Shown: positions 1 through 11,707, counted from the stretch's first letter. The stretch: DNA of 64,000 bases from Arthrobacter sp. U41 (GCF_001750145.1 NZ_CP015732.1:992001-1056000); one strand, 5' to 3'. Notes: generated by a model from the letters alone, not told the origin. Program-made: numbers and translations.

Positions 1-2741
<2,741 letters not shown>

Positions 2742-3335
2742 TGAAGTAAAACAGACACAACCAACACCCCCGGGAAAACGGGACGTATTGGCTGCACAAA
2801 ATTTGAAACCAGCTGTAAAAACCAGACCACACCACGGGGTGGCGGATCCAGTCAATTCAACCAATTCAATATAATAAATTGGTATCAACAAACTTGGCAC
2901 ACTATTGAGTTCTCAAACAACAGACACACCCGGCACCACCACAACCTCAGCCGTGGATCGCTCCGGAGCAACTTCCCAAACTTACCCGACTCCAAGGAAC
3001 AACGCAAATCAGCGTTTCCGCGATTTCCAGTTCCAGGAATGGATCCCCACCCATACTCAGCACGCCAATCAGCGCGCCATGTCCAGGCTGTTCAGCAGGG
3101 GGTCGGTCGCAATCTCTCCGCATCAGCGGCGGCGACTCGAATTACTTTACACGCCCACCGCACCCCACACAAATCCACCCCCACCACGGCCCCCAACCCC
3201 CCAAAAACCCCGCCACCACACGGATCCCAAGCCCGCCGGCACCACCTCCCGCACCAAAACCCCCGAAAACCCTCCCTGTGCGCTGCATCACCCACAAGAC
3301 GAAGCCCTCCGAATCCGCCGTCGAACCTTAAACGC
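2742..3335 (-). promoter_or_regulatory. rRNA operon leader with boxA and promoter region
   Basis: This 590-nt gap precedes 16S on the reverse strand. A boxA-type element, TGTTGTTTGAGAACT, lies at 2908-2922, followed by the AT-rich leader typical of actinobacterial rrn operons. The rrn promoter(s) should lie between roughly 2950 and 3250, but I cannot pick -35/-10 hexamers with confidence; TAAAGT near 3150 is one candidate -10. I see no protein gene here. Confidence 0.6.
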
Positions 3336-3371
3336 AAGAAGGGCCGGCGCCAATAGGCGCCGGCCCTTCTT
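3336..3371 (-). terminator. Strong hairpin terminator after rpsN
   Basis: A perfect 16-bp inverted repeat (arms 3336-3351 and 3356-3371) with a 4-nt AATA loop lies 28 bp past the rpsN stop. It should end the rpmB-rpmG-rpsN transcript and insulate it from the rrn promoter that follows in the same direction. The arm ends give short A/T runs on both strands, so it may work both ways. Confidence 0.85.
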
Positions 3372-3398
3372 CAAGCCACTGGCAACAGGCGTGCTGAA

Positions 3399-3704
3399 TT
3401 ACCAGGAAGACTTCGTGATGCCCGGGAGCTCACCGCGGTGAGCCATGTCGCGGAAGCGAACACGGGAGATGCCAAACTTCTGGAAGGTCCCGCGGGGGCG
3501 GCCATCGATGATGTCGCGGTTACGCAGACGTACCGGTGAGGCGTTGCGGGGCAGCTTCTGCAGGCCAAGGCGCGCGGCTTCGCGCACTTCGTCGGTCGAG
3601 TTGGGGTCAACCAGAGCCTTCTTCAGTTCGAGGCGCTTTTCAGCGTAACGCTCGACGATGACTTTACGCTGTTCGTTCTTAGCGATCATTGACTTCTTAG
3701 CCAT
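3399..3704 (-). CDS. rpsN: 30S ribosomal protein S14, zinc-independent form
   Basis: The 101-residue protein starts [13 protein letters not shown] and carries the S14 core with [11 protein letters not shown] and the [17 protein letters not shown] ending. S14 binds 16S rRNA in the head of the small subunit. It has the long form without the CxxC zinc ribbon of the 61-residue S14. It is the last gene of a tight three-gene operon, 3 bp after rpmG, and is followed by a strong terminator. Zinc-independent ribosomal paralogues are often controlled by Zur in actinobacteria, but I could not find a convincing Zur palindrome upstream of rpmB, so constitutive expression is possible. Confidence 0.96.
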   Translation of the reverse strand: MAKKSMIAKNEQRKVIVERYAEKRLELKKALVDPNSTDEVREAARLGLQKLPRNASPVRLRNRDIIDGRPRGTFQKFGISRVRFRDMAHRGELPGITKSSW

Positions 3705-3707
3705 GTG

Positions 3708-3875
3708 TTAGCGCTCCTCTCGGAATTCGACGTGCTTGCGGATGCGGGGATCGTACTTCTTCAGAACCATGCGGTCCGGGTCGTTACGACGGTTCTTCCG
3801 CGTCACGTAGGTGTAACCCGTACCCGCAGTCGACTTGAGCTTGATGATCGGACGTACGTCCTTATCCTTAGCCAT
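3708..3875 (-). CDS. rpmG: 50S ribosomal protein L33, zinc-independent form
   Basis: This short gene encodes 55 residues: it starts [15 protein letters not shown], contains the [15 protein letters not shown] core and ends EFREER. L33 sits near the E site of the large subunit. None of the four cysteines of the zinc-binding L33 is present. The ATG overlaps the rpmB stop by one base (TAATG), giving translational coupling, and the stop lies 3 bp before rpsN. The length is typical. Confidence 0.95.
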   Translation of the reverse strand: MAKDKDVRPIIKLKSTAGTGYTYVTRKNRRNDPDRMVLKKYDPRIRKHVEFREER

Positions 3876-4111
3876 TAGAGCTTCACTCCTCGTGCCAGGA
3901 TGGCGGCGACGACTACGTCGATGCCACGAACGTCGATGGTCTTGATGCCCTTTGCAGAGAGCTGCAGAGTGACATTACGGCGCAGGGACGGAACCCAGTA
4001 GCGCTTCTTCTGGATGTTCGGATCGAACCGACGCTTGTTGCGTCGGTGCGAGTGCGAAATGCTGTGTCCAAAGCCCGGCTCGGCTCCGGTCACCTGGCAG
4101 TGTGCTGCCAT
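3875..4111 (-). CDS. rpmB: 50S ribosomal protein L28
   Basis: The 78-residue protein starts [20 protein letters not shown] and carries the L28 signature [18 protein letters not shown], ending [10 protein letters not shown]. It has one cysteine (C5) instead of the paired CxxC motifs of zinc-binding L28. A longer open frame continues upstream to 4471, but the ATG at 4111 is preceded by GAGGAG at good spacing and gives the normal family N-terminus. It is the first gene of rpmB-rpmG-rpsN. Confidence 0.95.
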   Translation of the reverse strand: MAAHCQVTGAEPGFGHSISHSHRRNKRRFDPNIQKKRYWVPSLRRNVTLQLSAKGIKTIDVRGIDVVVAAILARGVKL

Positions 4112-4591
4112 GACGACTCTCCTCAAAAATAAATGAAACGGTTGCGGAGTTCCCGCTAACCGTGCGACAGGCGGCGTTCGCATCCAGCTCCCACTGGGTT
4201 TCGGTAGTTCCGCAGTGTTCGGCAGACGGCGTAAACCGGCTGCTTTCCTCACTGCGGCGAAGATTGTGGGCCACGGGCACCGGGCTGCGGAATCCCTAGG
4301 GAAGACCACGGCGAAGCACCGGGATGCTGGGCGAATACAGGAGTGCACGCAACTTGAGCCCCTAACTACCGGCCACCAGGACTGCCAAAACTGCAGACAA
4401 ATCCCGCCAACCGGAGCAATTGCACACGCTCCGCGCCACCTAGCGCCTACCAAGTCTACGAGCTGGACCAATTAAAGACCAATCCGGTGTTCGGAGGTGT
4501 ATAAGGGACACCTCCCGATCCGGGCCGAAGTCACATCGGCACCTTAGCGCTTTCACAGCCAAATGAAAGGCTCCGGCCGGACCGTGGAACC
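4112..4591. other. Divergent intergenic region, no gene recognised
   Basis: These 480 bp separate rpmB (leftward) from the ferric-reductase-like gene (rightward). An 8-bp inverted repeat (4493-4500 with 4508-4515) lies about 80 bp upstream of the rightward gene. Promoters for both directions are expected. I found no tRNA and no convincing Zur box. Confidence 0.5.
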
Positions 4592-6028
4592 ATGAACCCT
4601 TCCCTACAGATGGCCGTGCCGGCCGCGGCCCGCCGCCCTCCCGTGGAGCGGTTCCGCGGCCAGTCCAGGAGCCGCATGCTCCGGACGGACCTGCTGGCCG
4701 TGCTCGCGTGGGCCTCGGTGGCCTTGGCCGTCGCGCTCTGGCTCGCCGACGGCGGCGCCGCCGGATTCTCGACGCTGGCCGGATCCTTCACGGCCCTGGG
4801 CATTGTCGCGGGCCTTGCCGGCATGGACCTTGTGCTGCTGATGTTGCTGCTGGCGGCGCGTATTCCTTTGGTTGATGGTGCCGTCGGGCACGACCGGGCC
4901 CTGGAATTCCACCGCAAACTCGGCAAGCCGTCGCTGTACCTGCTGCTCGCACACGGGATCCTGATCGCCATCGGGTATGGGATGGCAGAGGGGCTCGATC
5001 CGGTCAGTGAGCTGGCGGTCCTCTGGGCGCTGGTTCCCGACATGTCGCTCGCCATCGTGTCGCTGGGACTGTTCATCTCCGTCGTTGTAACCTCGCTGGT
5101 GGCGGTCCGACGCCGGTTCCCTTACGAGTTCTGGTACGCCATCCATCTGCTGACCTACGCCGCAGTTCTGACCGCGATCCCGCATCAGTTCAGCGCCGGC
5201 GCCCACTTCGCCGAGGGCACGTGGCAGCGCTGGTACTGGCTGGCCGTCTGCATCGCCACCGGAGCCGCCCTGGTGCACTACCGCGTCTTGGAACCCCTTG
5301 TGGCCACGGTCCGGCACCAGCTGAAGGTGAGCCGGACCGTGCCGGAGGCGCCCGGCGTCGTCAGTATTGAACTGACGGGCCGGCACCTCGACGAACTGGC
5401 CGGCCACGGCGGGAGGTTTTTCACCTGGAGGTTCCTCTCCCCGGGCACGTGGTGGCATCCGCACCCCTTCAGCCTCTCCGCGGAACCCGCACTGTCCGGT
5501 TCCTCGGGCCGGGGCAGGCTGCGCATTACCGTGCGGAACCTCGGCCACGGTTCGGCGCAGCTGGCACGGCTGAAGCCGGGGACCAGGGTGGCCATCGAGG
5601 GACCCTACGGGCTGTTCAGCACAGCGGCCCGGAGCCGGAACCGCGTGGTGCTGATCGGGGCAGGCATCGGAATCACGCCGATCCGCGCCCTGCTGGAGCG
5701 CACCCCCTTTGAACCGGGCAACGCCACGGTGATTCTCCGCGACCACAGTGAGGCGGAACTCTATCTGGGCGAGGAAATCCTGGAACTTTGCCGCCGCCGC
5801 GGCGCAACTTTGTTCCATCTCACCGGCGTCCGGAGCCCCGGCGGACAGAGCTGGCTGCCTGAGTCGGCCGTCCGCTCGGGGCCCCGGCTGGCGAGCTACG
5901 CCCCGGACGTCGCCGACGCGGACGTGTATATCTGCGGCCCGTCCGCCTGGGCGCGAACTGTGATCGGTGAAGCCCGTGCGGCCGGCGTCCGCGAAGAACA
6001 ACTCCACTACGAAAGGTTCGACTGGTGA
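4592..6028 (+). CDS. Ferric-reductase-like transmembrane FAD/NAD oxidoreductase
   Basis: The 478-residue membrane flavoprotein has about six hydrophobic segments between residues 30 and 230 that carry histidines suited to haem ligation (for example FHRKLGKPS, YLLLAHGIL and AIHLLTYAAVL). A ferredoxin-reductase-type flavin domain follows, with the FAD motif HPFSLS near residue 292, then an NAD domain with GAGIGITPIRALL and a terminal CGP motif. The family moves electrons from NAD(P)H across the membrane to an outside acceptor. The stop overlaps the GTG of the FMN-binding gene, and apbE follows, so the partner is probably a flavinylated surface protein. The terminal acceptor is unknown. Confidence 0.85.
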   Translation: MNPSLQMAVPAAARRPPVERFRGQSRSRMLRTDLLAVLAWASVALAVALWLADGGAAGFSTLAGSFTALGIVAGLAGMDLVLLMLLLAARIPLVDGAVGHDRALEFHRKLGKPSLYLLLAHGILIAIGYGMAEGLDPVSELAVLWALVPDMSLAIVSLGLFISVVVTSLVAVRRRFPYEFWYAIHLLTYAAVLTAIPHQFSAGAHFAEGTWQRWYWLAVCIATGAALVHYRVLEPLVATVRHQLKVSRTVPEAPGVVSIELTGRHLDELAGHGGRFFTWRFLSPGTWWHPHPFSLSAEPALSGSSGRGRLRITVRNLGHGSAQLARLKPGTRVAIEGPYGLFSTAARSRNRVVLIGAGIGITPIRALLERTPFEPGNATVILRDHSEAELYLGEEILELCRRRGATLFHLTGVRSPGGQSWLPESAVRSGPRLASYAPDVADADVYICGPSAWARTVIGEARAAGVREEQLHYERFDW

Positions 6029-6465
6029 GAATACGAGCAGCGGTCTCAGCAGCACTGGCCTCCGCCGGGATCCTTCTGGCCGGCTGGCAGTCGGGCGCGC
6101 ACGTCGCCGACACGGGGAAGGCAGCAGCGACCACATCGGCCGCGACGTCGTCCGGCGCGTTGTCCGGGTCGGGAACGGGCGGCGGGGCCGGGGGAACCTT
6201 TGCCGGCAGCGTGGTCCAGACCCGTTTCGGCGCCGTCCAGGTGCAGATCACCGTTAAAGCCGGCGCGATCACGGATGTCACGGCCCTCCGGCTCACCGAC
6301 GACGACCGCAAGTCCGCGCAAATCAGCAAGCGGGCCGCACCCGTGCTGCGTGCCGCGGTCATCAAGGCCCAGTCCGCCCAGGTGCAGACGGTCAGCGGCG
6401 CCACCGTCACCAGTGACGCGTACCTGAGTTCGCTTCAGGCAGCCCTCGATGCAGCGAACCTCTAA
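6025..6465 (+). CDS. FMN-binding domain protein, membrane or surface anchored
   Basis: The 146-residue protein has an N-terminal hydrophobic segment (residues 4-21), a low-complexity Ala/Ser/Gly linker, and an FMN_bind domain ending in VSGATVTS. The Thr of SGAT (T127) is the expected site where ApbE attaches FMN through a phosphoester bond. The GTG start overlaps the stop of the upstream reductase (GTGA), so the two are translationally coupled. apbE begins 17 nt before this gene ends. The likely role is an exported one-domain electron carrier taking electrons from the membrane reductase. Confidence 0.88.
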   Translation: MRIRAAVSAALASAGILLAGWQSGAHVADTGKAAATTSAATSSGALSGSGTGGGAGGTFAGSVVQTRFGAVQVQITVKAGAITDVTALRLTDDDRKSAQISKRAAPVLRAAVIKAQSAQVQTVSGATVTSDAYLSSLQAALDAANL

Positions 6466-7306
6466 GCCTTCGCCCGCCGAGAACACGGCGGAGGGCGCCC
6501 CCAACCGGAGCGGCCCGGTCCTGAAAAGCAGGACCTTCCAGTGCATGGGAACCGTCATCAGCCTCGCCCTGCCCACCGGAGCGTGCGGGGCGCCCGACGG
6601 CGGACCCGCGCTGGAGGGTGCCACGGCCGCCGTCGAACGCGTGTTCACCGGCCTTGATTCGATGTTCAGTCTCTACCGGCCCGATTCTGAGGCGAGCCGG
6701 ATGGCCCGCGGCGAGGTCACGCTCCGGGACGCCTCGGCCGCCTTCCGCGCCCGCTTTGCGGATGCCACGGGCTGGCGGCTGCTCACCGACGGATTTTTCA
6801 CCCCCGAGCGGCCCGACGGTGTGCTGGACCTCTCCGGAATCATCAAGGGTTACGCCATCGACCAGGCAGCGTCCGCCCTGGAGTCCGCGGGCGTCGAGGA
6901 CTGGTGCCTGAACGCCGGCGGCGACGTGCTGGTGAGCGGCTCGCCCGTACCGGGGACAGGGTCCCCGTGGCTGGCCGGTATCGTGGATCCGCAGCATCGG
7001 GGGACGCTGCTCTCCGGCTTCCCGCTGGGCGGAGCCGGCCGCTTCGCCGCCTTGGCAACGTCCGGGACTGCTGAGCGCGGCGACCACATCTGGCGGGCCG
7101 GAGTGGGCCGCACGGAATTCCGCCGCACCGATTTCCGCCAGGTGTCGGTGGCAGCCGCGGACATCCTCACCGCGGACGTCCTGGCGACGGCGGTGGTCGC
7201 CGGCGGGCGGCGCATGCTGGACTGGGCTACTGACAGCTGGGACGTCGAGGTGCTGGCCGTCCTCGGCAACGGGGAACTGCTCGCGACCCCCGGGTTCCGG
7301 GTTTAG
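6449..7306 (+). CDS. apbE: FAD:protein FMN transferase ApbE
   Basis: The enzyme cleaves FAD and transfers FMN to a Thr of target proteins, here almost certainly the FMN-binding protein just upstream. In 285 residues I see the family motifs CMGT near the N-terminus, LDLSGIIKGYAID (catalytic Lys region), NAGGD and the ATSGT stretch, then the Mg-binding segment around ADILTADVLATA. No lipobox or clear signal peptide precedes the domain, unlike many ApbE proteins, so its location is unsure. It overlaps the upstream gene by 17 nt and ends in a TTAG overlap with the convergent SGNH gene. Confidence 0.92.
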   Translation: MQRTSKPSPAENTAEGAPNRSGPVLKSRTFQCMGTVISLALPTGACGAPDGGPALEGATAAVERVFTGLDSMFSLYRPDSEASRMARGEVTLRDASAAFRARFADATGWRLLTDGFFTPERPDGVLDLSGIIKGYAIDQAASALESAGVEDWCLNAGGDVLVSGSPVPGTGSPWLAGIVDPQHRGTLLSGFPLGGAGRFAALATSGTAERGDHIWRAGVGRTEFRRTDFRQVSVAAADILTADVLATAVVAGGRRMLDWATDSWDVEVLAVLGNGELLATPGFRV

Positions 7307-8064
7307 AGGTGCGTGAGCCGGGGGTAGCGCGGTGTCAGTCCGTCGCCTGAGGACTTCCCGGTGACCCGGCGGACCACCCACGGGCCGGCGAATTCGCGCA
7401 CCCAGCGGGCATTGGCCCGGAGTGCCTCGGCCCGGTTCAGCTCCGGGACCGGGGTCATGGGCGGGACATCGATCGAGTGGTCGTGCTCCAGGACGGTGAG
7501 GACACGCTTGGCCATGTTCGCGTGGCCCGCGGCGGACATGTGCATCCGGTCCGTGGCCCACATTCCCCAGTCGTAGTACTCGCTGAAGCGCCAGTAGTCC
7601 ACCAGGAGGGCGCCGTGATCCCCAGCGATGCCGCGGACCAGTTCGTTGTAGATTGCGGTGCGGCCGCGGGTCGTGCCGAAGATCTTCGAGCCGCGGGAGT
7701 CAAAACCGGTGAACATGACAATGGTCGCGCCGGTCGCCTTGAGCTTGCGGACGCCCGCGTCGTAGTCCACCAGGAGCTCGTCGATATCGACCCTGGGCCG
7801 GAGGATGTCGTTGGCCCCGGCGTAGATGCTCACCAGGGTGGGTTTGAGAGCGACGGCGGCATCGACCTGTTCGGCCATGATCTGGCGGAGCTTCCGGCCG
7901 CGGATGGCGAGGTTCGCGTACCCGAAACCCGGATCGGCGGCGCCGAGCTGCTCGGCCACCCGGTCCGCCCAGCCCCGGACGCCGTTGGGGCGGGTGGGGT
8001 CGTCGTCGCCGACGCCTTCCGTGAAGGAGTCGCCAAGGGCCACGTAGCGGGAGGTGAAATCCAT
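7303..8064 (-). CDS. SGNH/GDSL-family hydrolase
   Basis: This is a lipase/esterase-type hydrolase. The nucleophile block ALGDSFTEG lies at the N-terminus, the Gly and Asn blocks appear as NLAIRGRKLRQI and YAGANDIL, and the catalytic Asp/His motif is DRMHMSAAGH near the C-terminus. I use the ATG giving MDFTSRYVALGDS rather than the upstream ATG at 8100. The protein is 253 residues with no signal peptide, so it is probably cytoplasmic. A paralogue of similar length lies at 10871. The substrate cannot be told from sequence. It is convergent with apbE (4-bp overlap). Confidence 0.88.
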   Translation of the reverse strand: MDFTSRYVALGDSFTEGVGDDDPTRPNGVRGWADRVAEQLGAADPGFGYANLAIRGRKLRQIMAEQVDAAVALKPTLVSIYAGANDILRPRVDIDELLVDYDAGVRKLKATGATIVMFTGFDSRGSKIFGTTRGRTAIYNELVRGIAGDHGALLVDYWRFSEYYDWGMWATDRMHMSAAGHANMAKRVLTVLEHDHSIDVPPMTPVPELNRAEALRANARWVREFAGPWVVRRVTGKSSGDGLTPRYPRLTHL

Positions 8065-8112
8065 GGACCCAGTCTGCCAGCAGTTACCCCAAGCAAACAA
8101 AGCAGGCTCCTG

Positions 8113-9930
8113 CTACTCGCGGATCCGGACCGCCGATTCACGCAGGTACTGCTCCACCCGGGTGTAGGCGTCCCGGGTCAGCGCCTTCCACAGGGCGAGG
8201 GCCAGCCGCGCGTCGGTCGCCTCCAGCTCGGCGATCGCCTCGGCACTGAGCACCATGACTTGGACCGGGCCCACCGCCCTGACGGTGGTTTCCTGCCGGT
8301 TCCCGCTGCCCAGCGCCAGTTCACCGAAGGTCATGCCGGCGCTGAGCGTATTCAGCTTCACCCGGTCCGCGGTGGGTCCCGGGGAGGTGCTGCTGACCCG
8401 GCCGGAGGTGATGAAGTAGACCCCGCCGAACCGCAGCCCGACGCGGCGGATGACGTCGCCGTCGTCGTAGGATTTTGGGGTCATGAGGGCTTCCAGCGCG
8501 GCGGCGTCCGCCTCGTCCAGCGGCGCCAGGGCCGGCGACGCGGTGACCGGCACGAGGTCCGGCAGCAGCAGGTGTTTCCCGTGCCGCTCCAGGAGGCGGT
8601 TTTCGCAGTATTCGACGGCGGCGCTCCGGGAGTCGAATGACGGCACCGGATGCTGCGCTGACGGTTCCAAAGCCTCCGCGACGGAACCGTCCGCCTCGAT
8701 GAGCACGAGTTCCCGGCCGGCGCCGGACATACTTTGCCGGGACATTTCCAGCATGCGCACGGCGACCTCGCTGACCTGGTCGGTGCGGCGCAGGTCCAGG
8801 ACCACCAGCTCGACCTCGTCCGCCAGGCTGCTGAGCTCGCGGACCATGGACTCGGTCCCGGCGAAGAGCAGGTCGCCGTTGAGTTCGATGATCCGGGCCC
8901 GGTGGCCGTGGGTGCGGAGGACGTCGGCGGCCTCGTCGTTCCGGCGGATGCCCGAGGGCGTCTCGGTCACGTCGTACGCGGCGAGGATGGCGGACCGTCC
9001 GGTCCGGGCGGCGCGGACGAAGTGCAGTTCCATGTCCCGGGAGAGCCGCTGCGCAGTCGCCAGTCCGCGGACGCTGCTGCCGTGCTCATCCAAGGGCGGC
9101 GAATACACTGCCAGGCCCACCTGGCCGGGCAGCACCGCGATGATCCCGCCGGCCACGCCGCTCTTTCCGGGCATGCCCACGCTGCTGATCCAGGCACCGG
9201 CGTCGTCGTACATGCCGGAGGTCATCATGACGGAGAGCACACGTTCCACCGGGCCGATCTCCAGCACCTGTTTGCCGCTGAGCGGGTTCCGTCCGCCGTT
9301 GGCGAGGGTGGCGGCCATGATCGAGAGGTCGAAGGAGTTCACCAGGACGGAGCACTGGCGGAAATAGTCCGCCAGGACCGGCGTGGGGTCATCCTCGATG
9401 ATGTTGAAGGAGCGTAGCAGGTACGCGAGCGCGGTATTGCGGTGGCCGTGCTTGAGCTCGGATTCGAAGACCTTTTCGCTGACCGAGAGCTGCCGGCCTG
9501 CGAAAGCGGAGTACGTGCTGAGGATCCGCTTGAAGCCGGACTGCCCGCCGGATCCCCTGATCAGCGAGGTGGCAGTGAGCGCACCGGCGTTGATCATCGC
9601 ATTGGCCGGCCGGCCCGTCCCCTCGGCAAGGGAGATCTCGTTGAAGGAATCGCCCGAGGGCTCCACGTCCACTTTGGCGTCCACGGCCTCGCTTCCCAGG
9701 TCCTCGAGCGCCAGCCCGTAGGTGAAGGGCTTGGAGATGGACTGGATGGTGAATTCCTCGCGGGTGTCACCGATCTCGTACACCTTGCCGTCCACGGTGG
9801 CGAGGGCGATACCGAAGTTGTCCGGGTCCACGTTGGCCATCGCCGGAATGGTGCTGTACGGCTTGCCGTCCTTGAGCTGGGCGATCTCGGCGTGGATCTG
9901 GCGCAGGTAGCTGTCGATCGGCGATTCCAT
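8113..9930 (-). CDS. glsA: Glutaminase fused to STAS and cyclic-nucleotide-binding domains
   Basis: The 605-residue fusion has a serine-dependent glutaminase domain (about 1-310) that hydrolyses glutamine to glutamate and ammonia; the catalytic SxxK motif is S64-I-S-K67, and NAMINAGAL and GVAGGIIAVLPG are conserved blocks. A STAS domain follows (about 335-430; DEVELVVLDLRRTDQVS), then a cNMP-binding domain (about 475-590; GGVYFITSGRVS, LSAGMTFGELALG). Plain bacterial GlsA is about 310 residues, so the last 290 are added regulatory modules. I infer control of activity by a nucleotide or by an anti-sigma-like partner. A separately transcribed MarR gene lies upstream. Confidence 0.9.
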   Translation of the reverse strand: MESPIDSYLRQIHAEIAQLKDGKPYSTIPAMANVDPDNFGIALATVDGKVYEIGDTREEFTIQSISKPFTYGLALEDLGSEAVDAKVDVEPSGDSFNEISLAEGTGRPANAMINAGALTATSLIRGSGGQSGFKRILSTYSAFAGRQLSVSEKVFESELKHGHRNTALAYLLRSFNIIEDDPTPVLADYFRQCSVLVNSFDLSIMAATLANGGRNPLSGKQVLEIGPVERVLSVMMTSGMYDDAGAWISSVGMPGKSGVAGGIIAVLPGQVGLAVYSPPLDEHGSSVRGLATAQRLSRDMELHFVRAARTGRSAILAAYDVTETPSGIRRNDEAADVLRTHGHRARIIELNGDLLFAGTESMVRELSSLADEVELVVLDLRRTDQVSEVAVRMLEMSRQSMSGAGRELVLIEADGSVAEALEPSAQHPVPSFDSRSAAVEYCENRLLERHGKHLLLPDLVPVTASPALAPLDEADAAALEALMTPKSYDDGDVIRRVGLRFGGVYFITSGRVSSTSPGPTADRVKLNTLSAGMTFGELALGSGNRQETTVRAVGPVQVMVLSAEAIAELEATDARLALALWKALTRDAYTRVEQYLRESAVRIRE

Positions 9931-9978
9931 AGTGCCAACACTAGGCGACGCCCTGCTGCGGAAATCCCTGCGCGGCTC

Positions 9979-10467
9979 TTAGACCTGCTGGCGCTCCCGC
10001 AGTATCCAGTGGTCCTTGTCAAGGCGGCCGACGATTTTCTCGCCGATCCGGGCAAGGTCGGCGACGTCTTGGTCGCTCAGGGCGTCGAGGAAGAGCTGAC
10101 GGACGGACTCGACGTGGGCGGGGGCGAGCTCCCGGATGGTTTCCATTCCCGCGTCGGTGAGGTGCGCCGTCGTTACCCGCGCGTCGCCGGGGTGCGGACG
10201 GCGCTCCACCCAGCCGCGGGTCTGCAGTTTGGTGACAACATGCGAGAGCCGCGACAGGGAGGCGCTGGTGCGCGCGGCCAGTTCGCTCATGGGCAGAAAG
10301 CGGCCGTCGGCTTCGGAGAGCATCGCCAGGACGTTGTAGTCGAAGAGGGAGAGCTTGCGCGCGTGGTGCAGCTGGGTGTCCAGGGCTGCCGGCAGCAGGG
10401 TGTTGATGCTCATTTGGGCCAGCCAGGCCCGGCGTTCGTCGGCGTTCAGCCAGCGCGGTTCAGTCAT
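9979..10467 (-). CDS. MarR-family transcriptional regulator
   Basis: The 162-residue winged-helix protein has the MarR core: ALDTQLHHARKLSLFDYNVLA, then MSELAARTSASLSRLSHVVTKLQ (recognition helix) and the wing RRPHPGDARVTTAHLTDAG. MarR proteins are dimeric DNA binders, often sensing phenolic or oxidative signals. The ATG at 10467 faces the divergent YciI gene across about 100 bp, which is a natural place for its operator, though I see no clear palindrome. It is also 48 bp upstream of the glutaminase fusion on the same strand. Confidence 0.9.
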   Translation of the reverse strand: MTEPRWLNADERRAWLAQMSINTLLPAALDTQLHHARKLSLFDYNVLAMLSEADGRFLPMSELAARTSASLSRLSHVVTKLQTRGWVERRPHPGDARVTTAHLTDAGMETIRELAPAHVESVRQLFLDALSDQDVADLARIGEKIVGRLDKDHWILRERQQV

Positions 10468-10568
10468 GCCTACAGTCTAGAAGCATTAAAGATTGACGGT
10501 TCAACTTCGCCGGATTGTGAGGCGGAAATTTCCCGTCGGCGCCACGGGGCAGGCGGTAGGCTGACCCC

Positions 10569-10856
10569 ATGTATGTAGTCTCCTTGACCTACAAGGTCCC
10601 CGAAGAGATCGTTGACTTCCACCTGCCGGCGCACGTCACCTGGCTGCAGGAGGCCTTCGACCAGGGCATTTTTATGGTCGCGGGGCGGAAGATTCCGCGC
10701 ACCGGCGCTTTGCTGCTCTCCAACGCGGACCGCGACGCGCTGGATGCTTCGCTGGCCAGGGATCCGTTTTACATCAACGGCGTGGCCGAATTCGACGTCG
10801 AGGAGTTCCACGCGAGCCGGGTGGCGCCCGGCTTTGAGAACCTGTTGGACAGCTGA
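10569..10856 (+). CDS. YciI-family protein
   Basis: The 95-residue single-domain protein starts MYVVSLTYKVPEEI and shows the YciI/YCII fold pattern: HLPAHVTWLQEAFDQGIFMVAG with the conserved His, then a DPFYINGVAEFDVEEFH segment with the conserved Asp. The family is related to dye-decolourising and muconolactone-isomerase-like ferredoxin folds, and its function is mostly unknown. It is transcribed away from the marR gene and ends 14 bp before the convergent SGNH gene. Confidence 0.85.
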   Translation: MYVVSLTYKVPEEIVDFHLPAHVTWLQEAFDQGIFMVAGRKIPRTGALLLSNADRDALDASLARDPFYINGVAEFDVEEFHASRVAPGFENLLDS

Positions 10857-10870
10857 GCCGCCCGCCCTGT

Positions 10871-11707
10871 TTAGTCTGCAGGGATCCTGGCGGTCAGTTT
10901 TTTCAGTCCGGCCTTCGGCGGGACCCGGACCGGCTCCGGCCAGCGCGGGCTGAGCTCGTCCCCGAGCGTGACGCCCCGGAGTTTGCGCGCGAAGAGCGGC
11001 AGCACCCAGTCCCGGACCCAGCGCCGCTGCCGGCGTTCCCAATCGCGGAGGCCGAGTTTCGCCGGCGGTGCCCAGTCCTTGGGTTTGACCTTGTGCGGCA
11101 CACCGAGCTGGTTGAGGACCTGGCCGGCGAGATACTTGTGGCCGGCCTTGGACATGTGCAGCCGGTCCGAGTCCCACATCCGCGGGTCGTAGAACGCGTC
11201 GAAGCACCAGTAGTCCACCAGCACAGCCTCGTATCTCGCCGCCACTTCGCGGACCCGCTGGTTGTAGACGGCGTTCCGCTTTTTGAGCGGTTCCAGCAGC
11301 GCCGAGACCCTGACGTCGAAACCGGTGAACAGCACCACGGTGGCCCCGCTGGCGGCGAGTCTGGCGACGAGGAACTCGTAGTCCTTCATCAGGGTGTAGA
11401 TGTCGGTCCCGACATCCAGGATGTCGTTCCCGCCCGCGTACAGGGTGATCAGTGTTGGTTGCATGGCGAGCGCGGGATCCAGCTGTTCTGCGATGATGTG
11501 CCGCAGCCTCTTGCTGCGGATGGCGAGATTGGCGTATTTCCAGCCCGGGGCTGCCCTGGCCAGCTGCTCCGCCACCCGGTCCGCCCAACCGCGCACCCCG
11601 TTGGGAAGCCGGGAGTTGTAGTCCCCCACGCCCTCGGTGAAGGAATCCCCCAGGGCAACATAAACCCGCCGCCCATCAGCGCCCGGGGAGAGCAGGTTAT
11701 CGGCCAT
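10871..11707 (-). CDS. SGNH/GDSL-family hydrolase (paralogue)
   Basis: The 278-residue hydrolase has the same block order as the gene at 7303: ALGDSFTEGVGDY, NLAIRSKRLRHI, YAGGNDIL and DRLHMSKAGHKYLA, which supply the Ser, Gly, Asn and Asp/His of the SGNH active site. It shares the segment LPNGVRGWADRVAEQL with its neighbour, so the two are probably an old duplication. The C-terminus is rich in basic residues. No signal peptide is visible. It is convergent with the YciI gene. The substrate is unknown. Confidence 0.88.
   Translation of the reverse strand: MADNLLSPGADGRRVYVALGDSFTEGVGDYNSRLPNGVRGWADRVAEQLARAAPGWKYANLAIRSKRLRHIIAEQLDPALAMQPTLITLYAGGNDILDVGTDIYTLMKDYEFLVARLAASGATVVLFTGFDVRVSALLEPLKKRNAVYNQRVREVAARYEAVLVDYWCFDAFYDPRMWDSDRLHMSKAGHKYLAGQVLNQLGVPHKVKPKDWAPPAKLGLRDWERRQRRWVRDWVLPLFARKLRGVTLGDELSPRWPEPVRVPPKAGLKKLTARIPAD

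Noticed and set aside
4112..4480. Possible tRNA gene on the minus strand near 4440-4470 and possible Zur box upstream of rpmB
   Set aside because: A D-arm-like stretch exists but no acceptor or anticodon stem forms; no palindrome close to the known Zur consensus is found.
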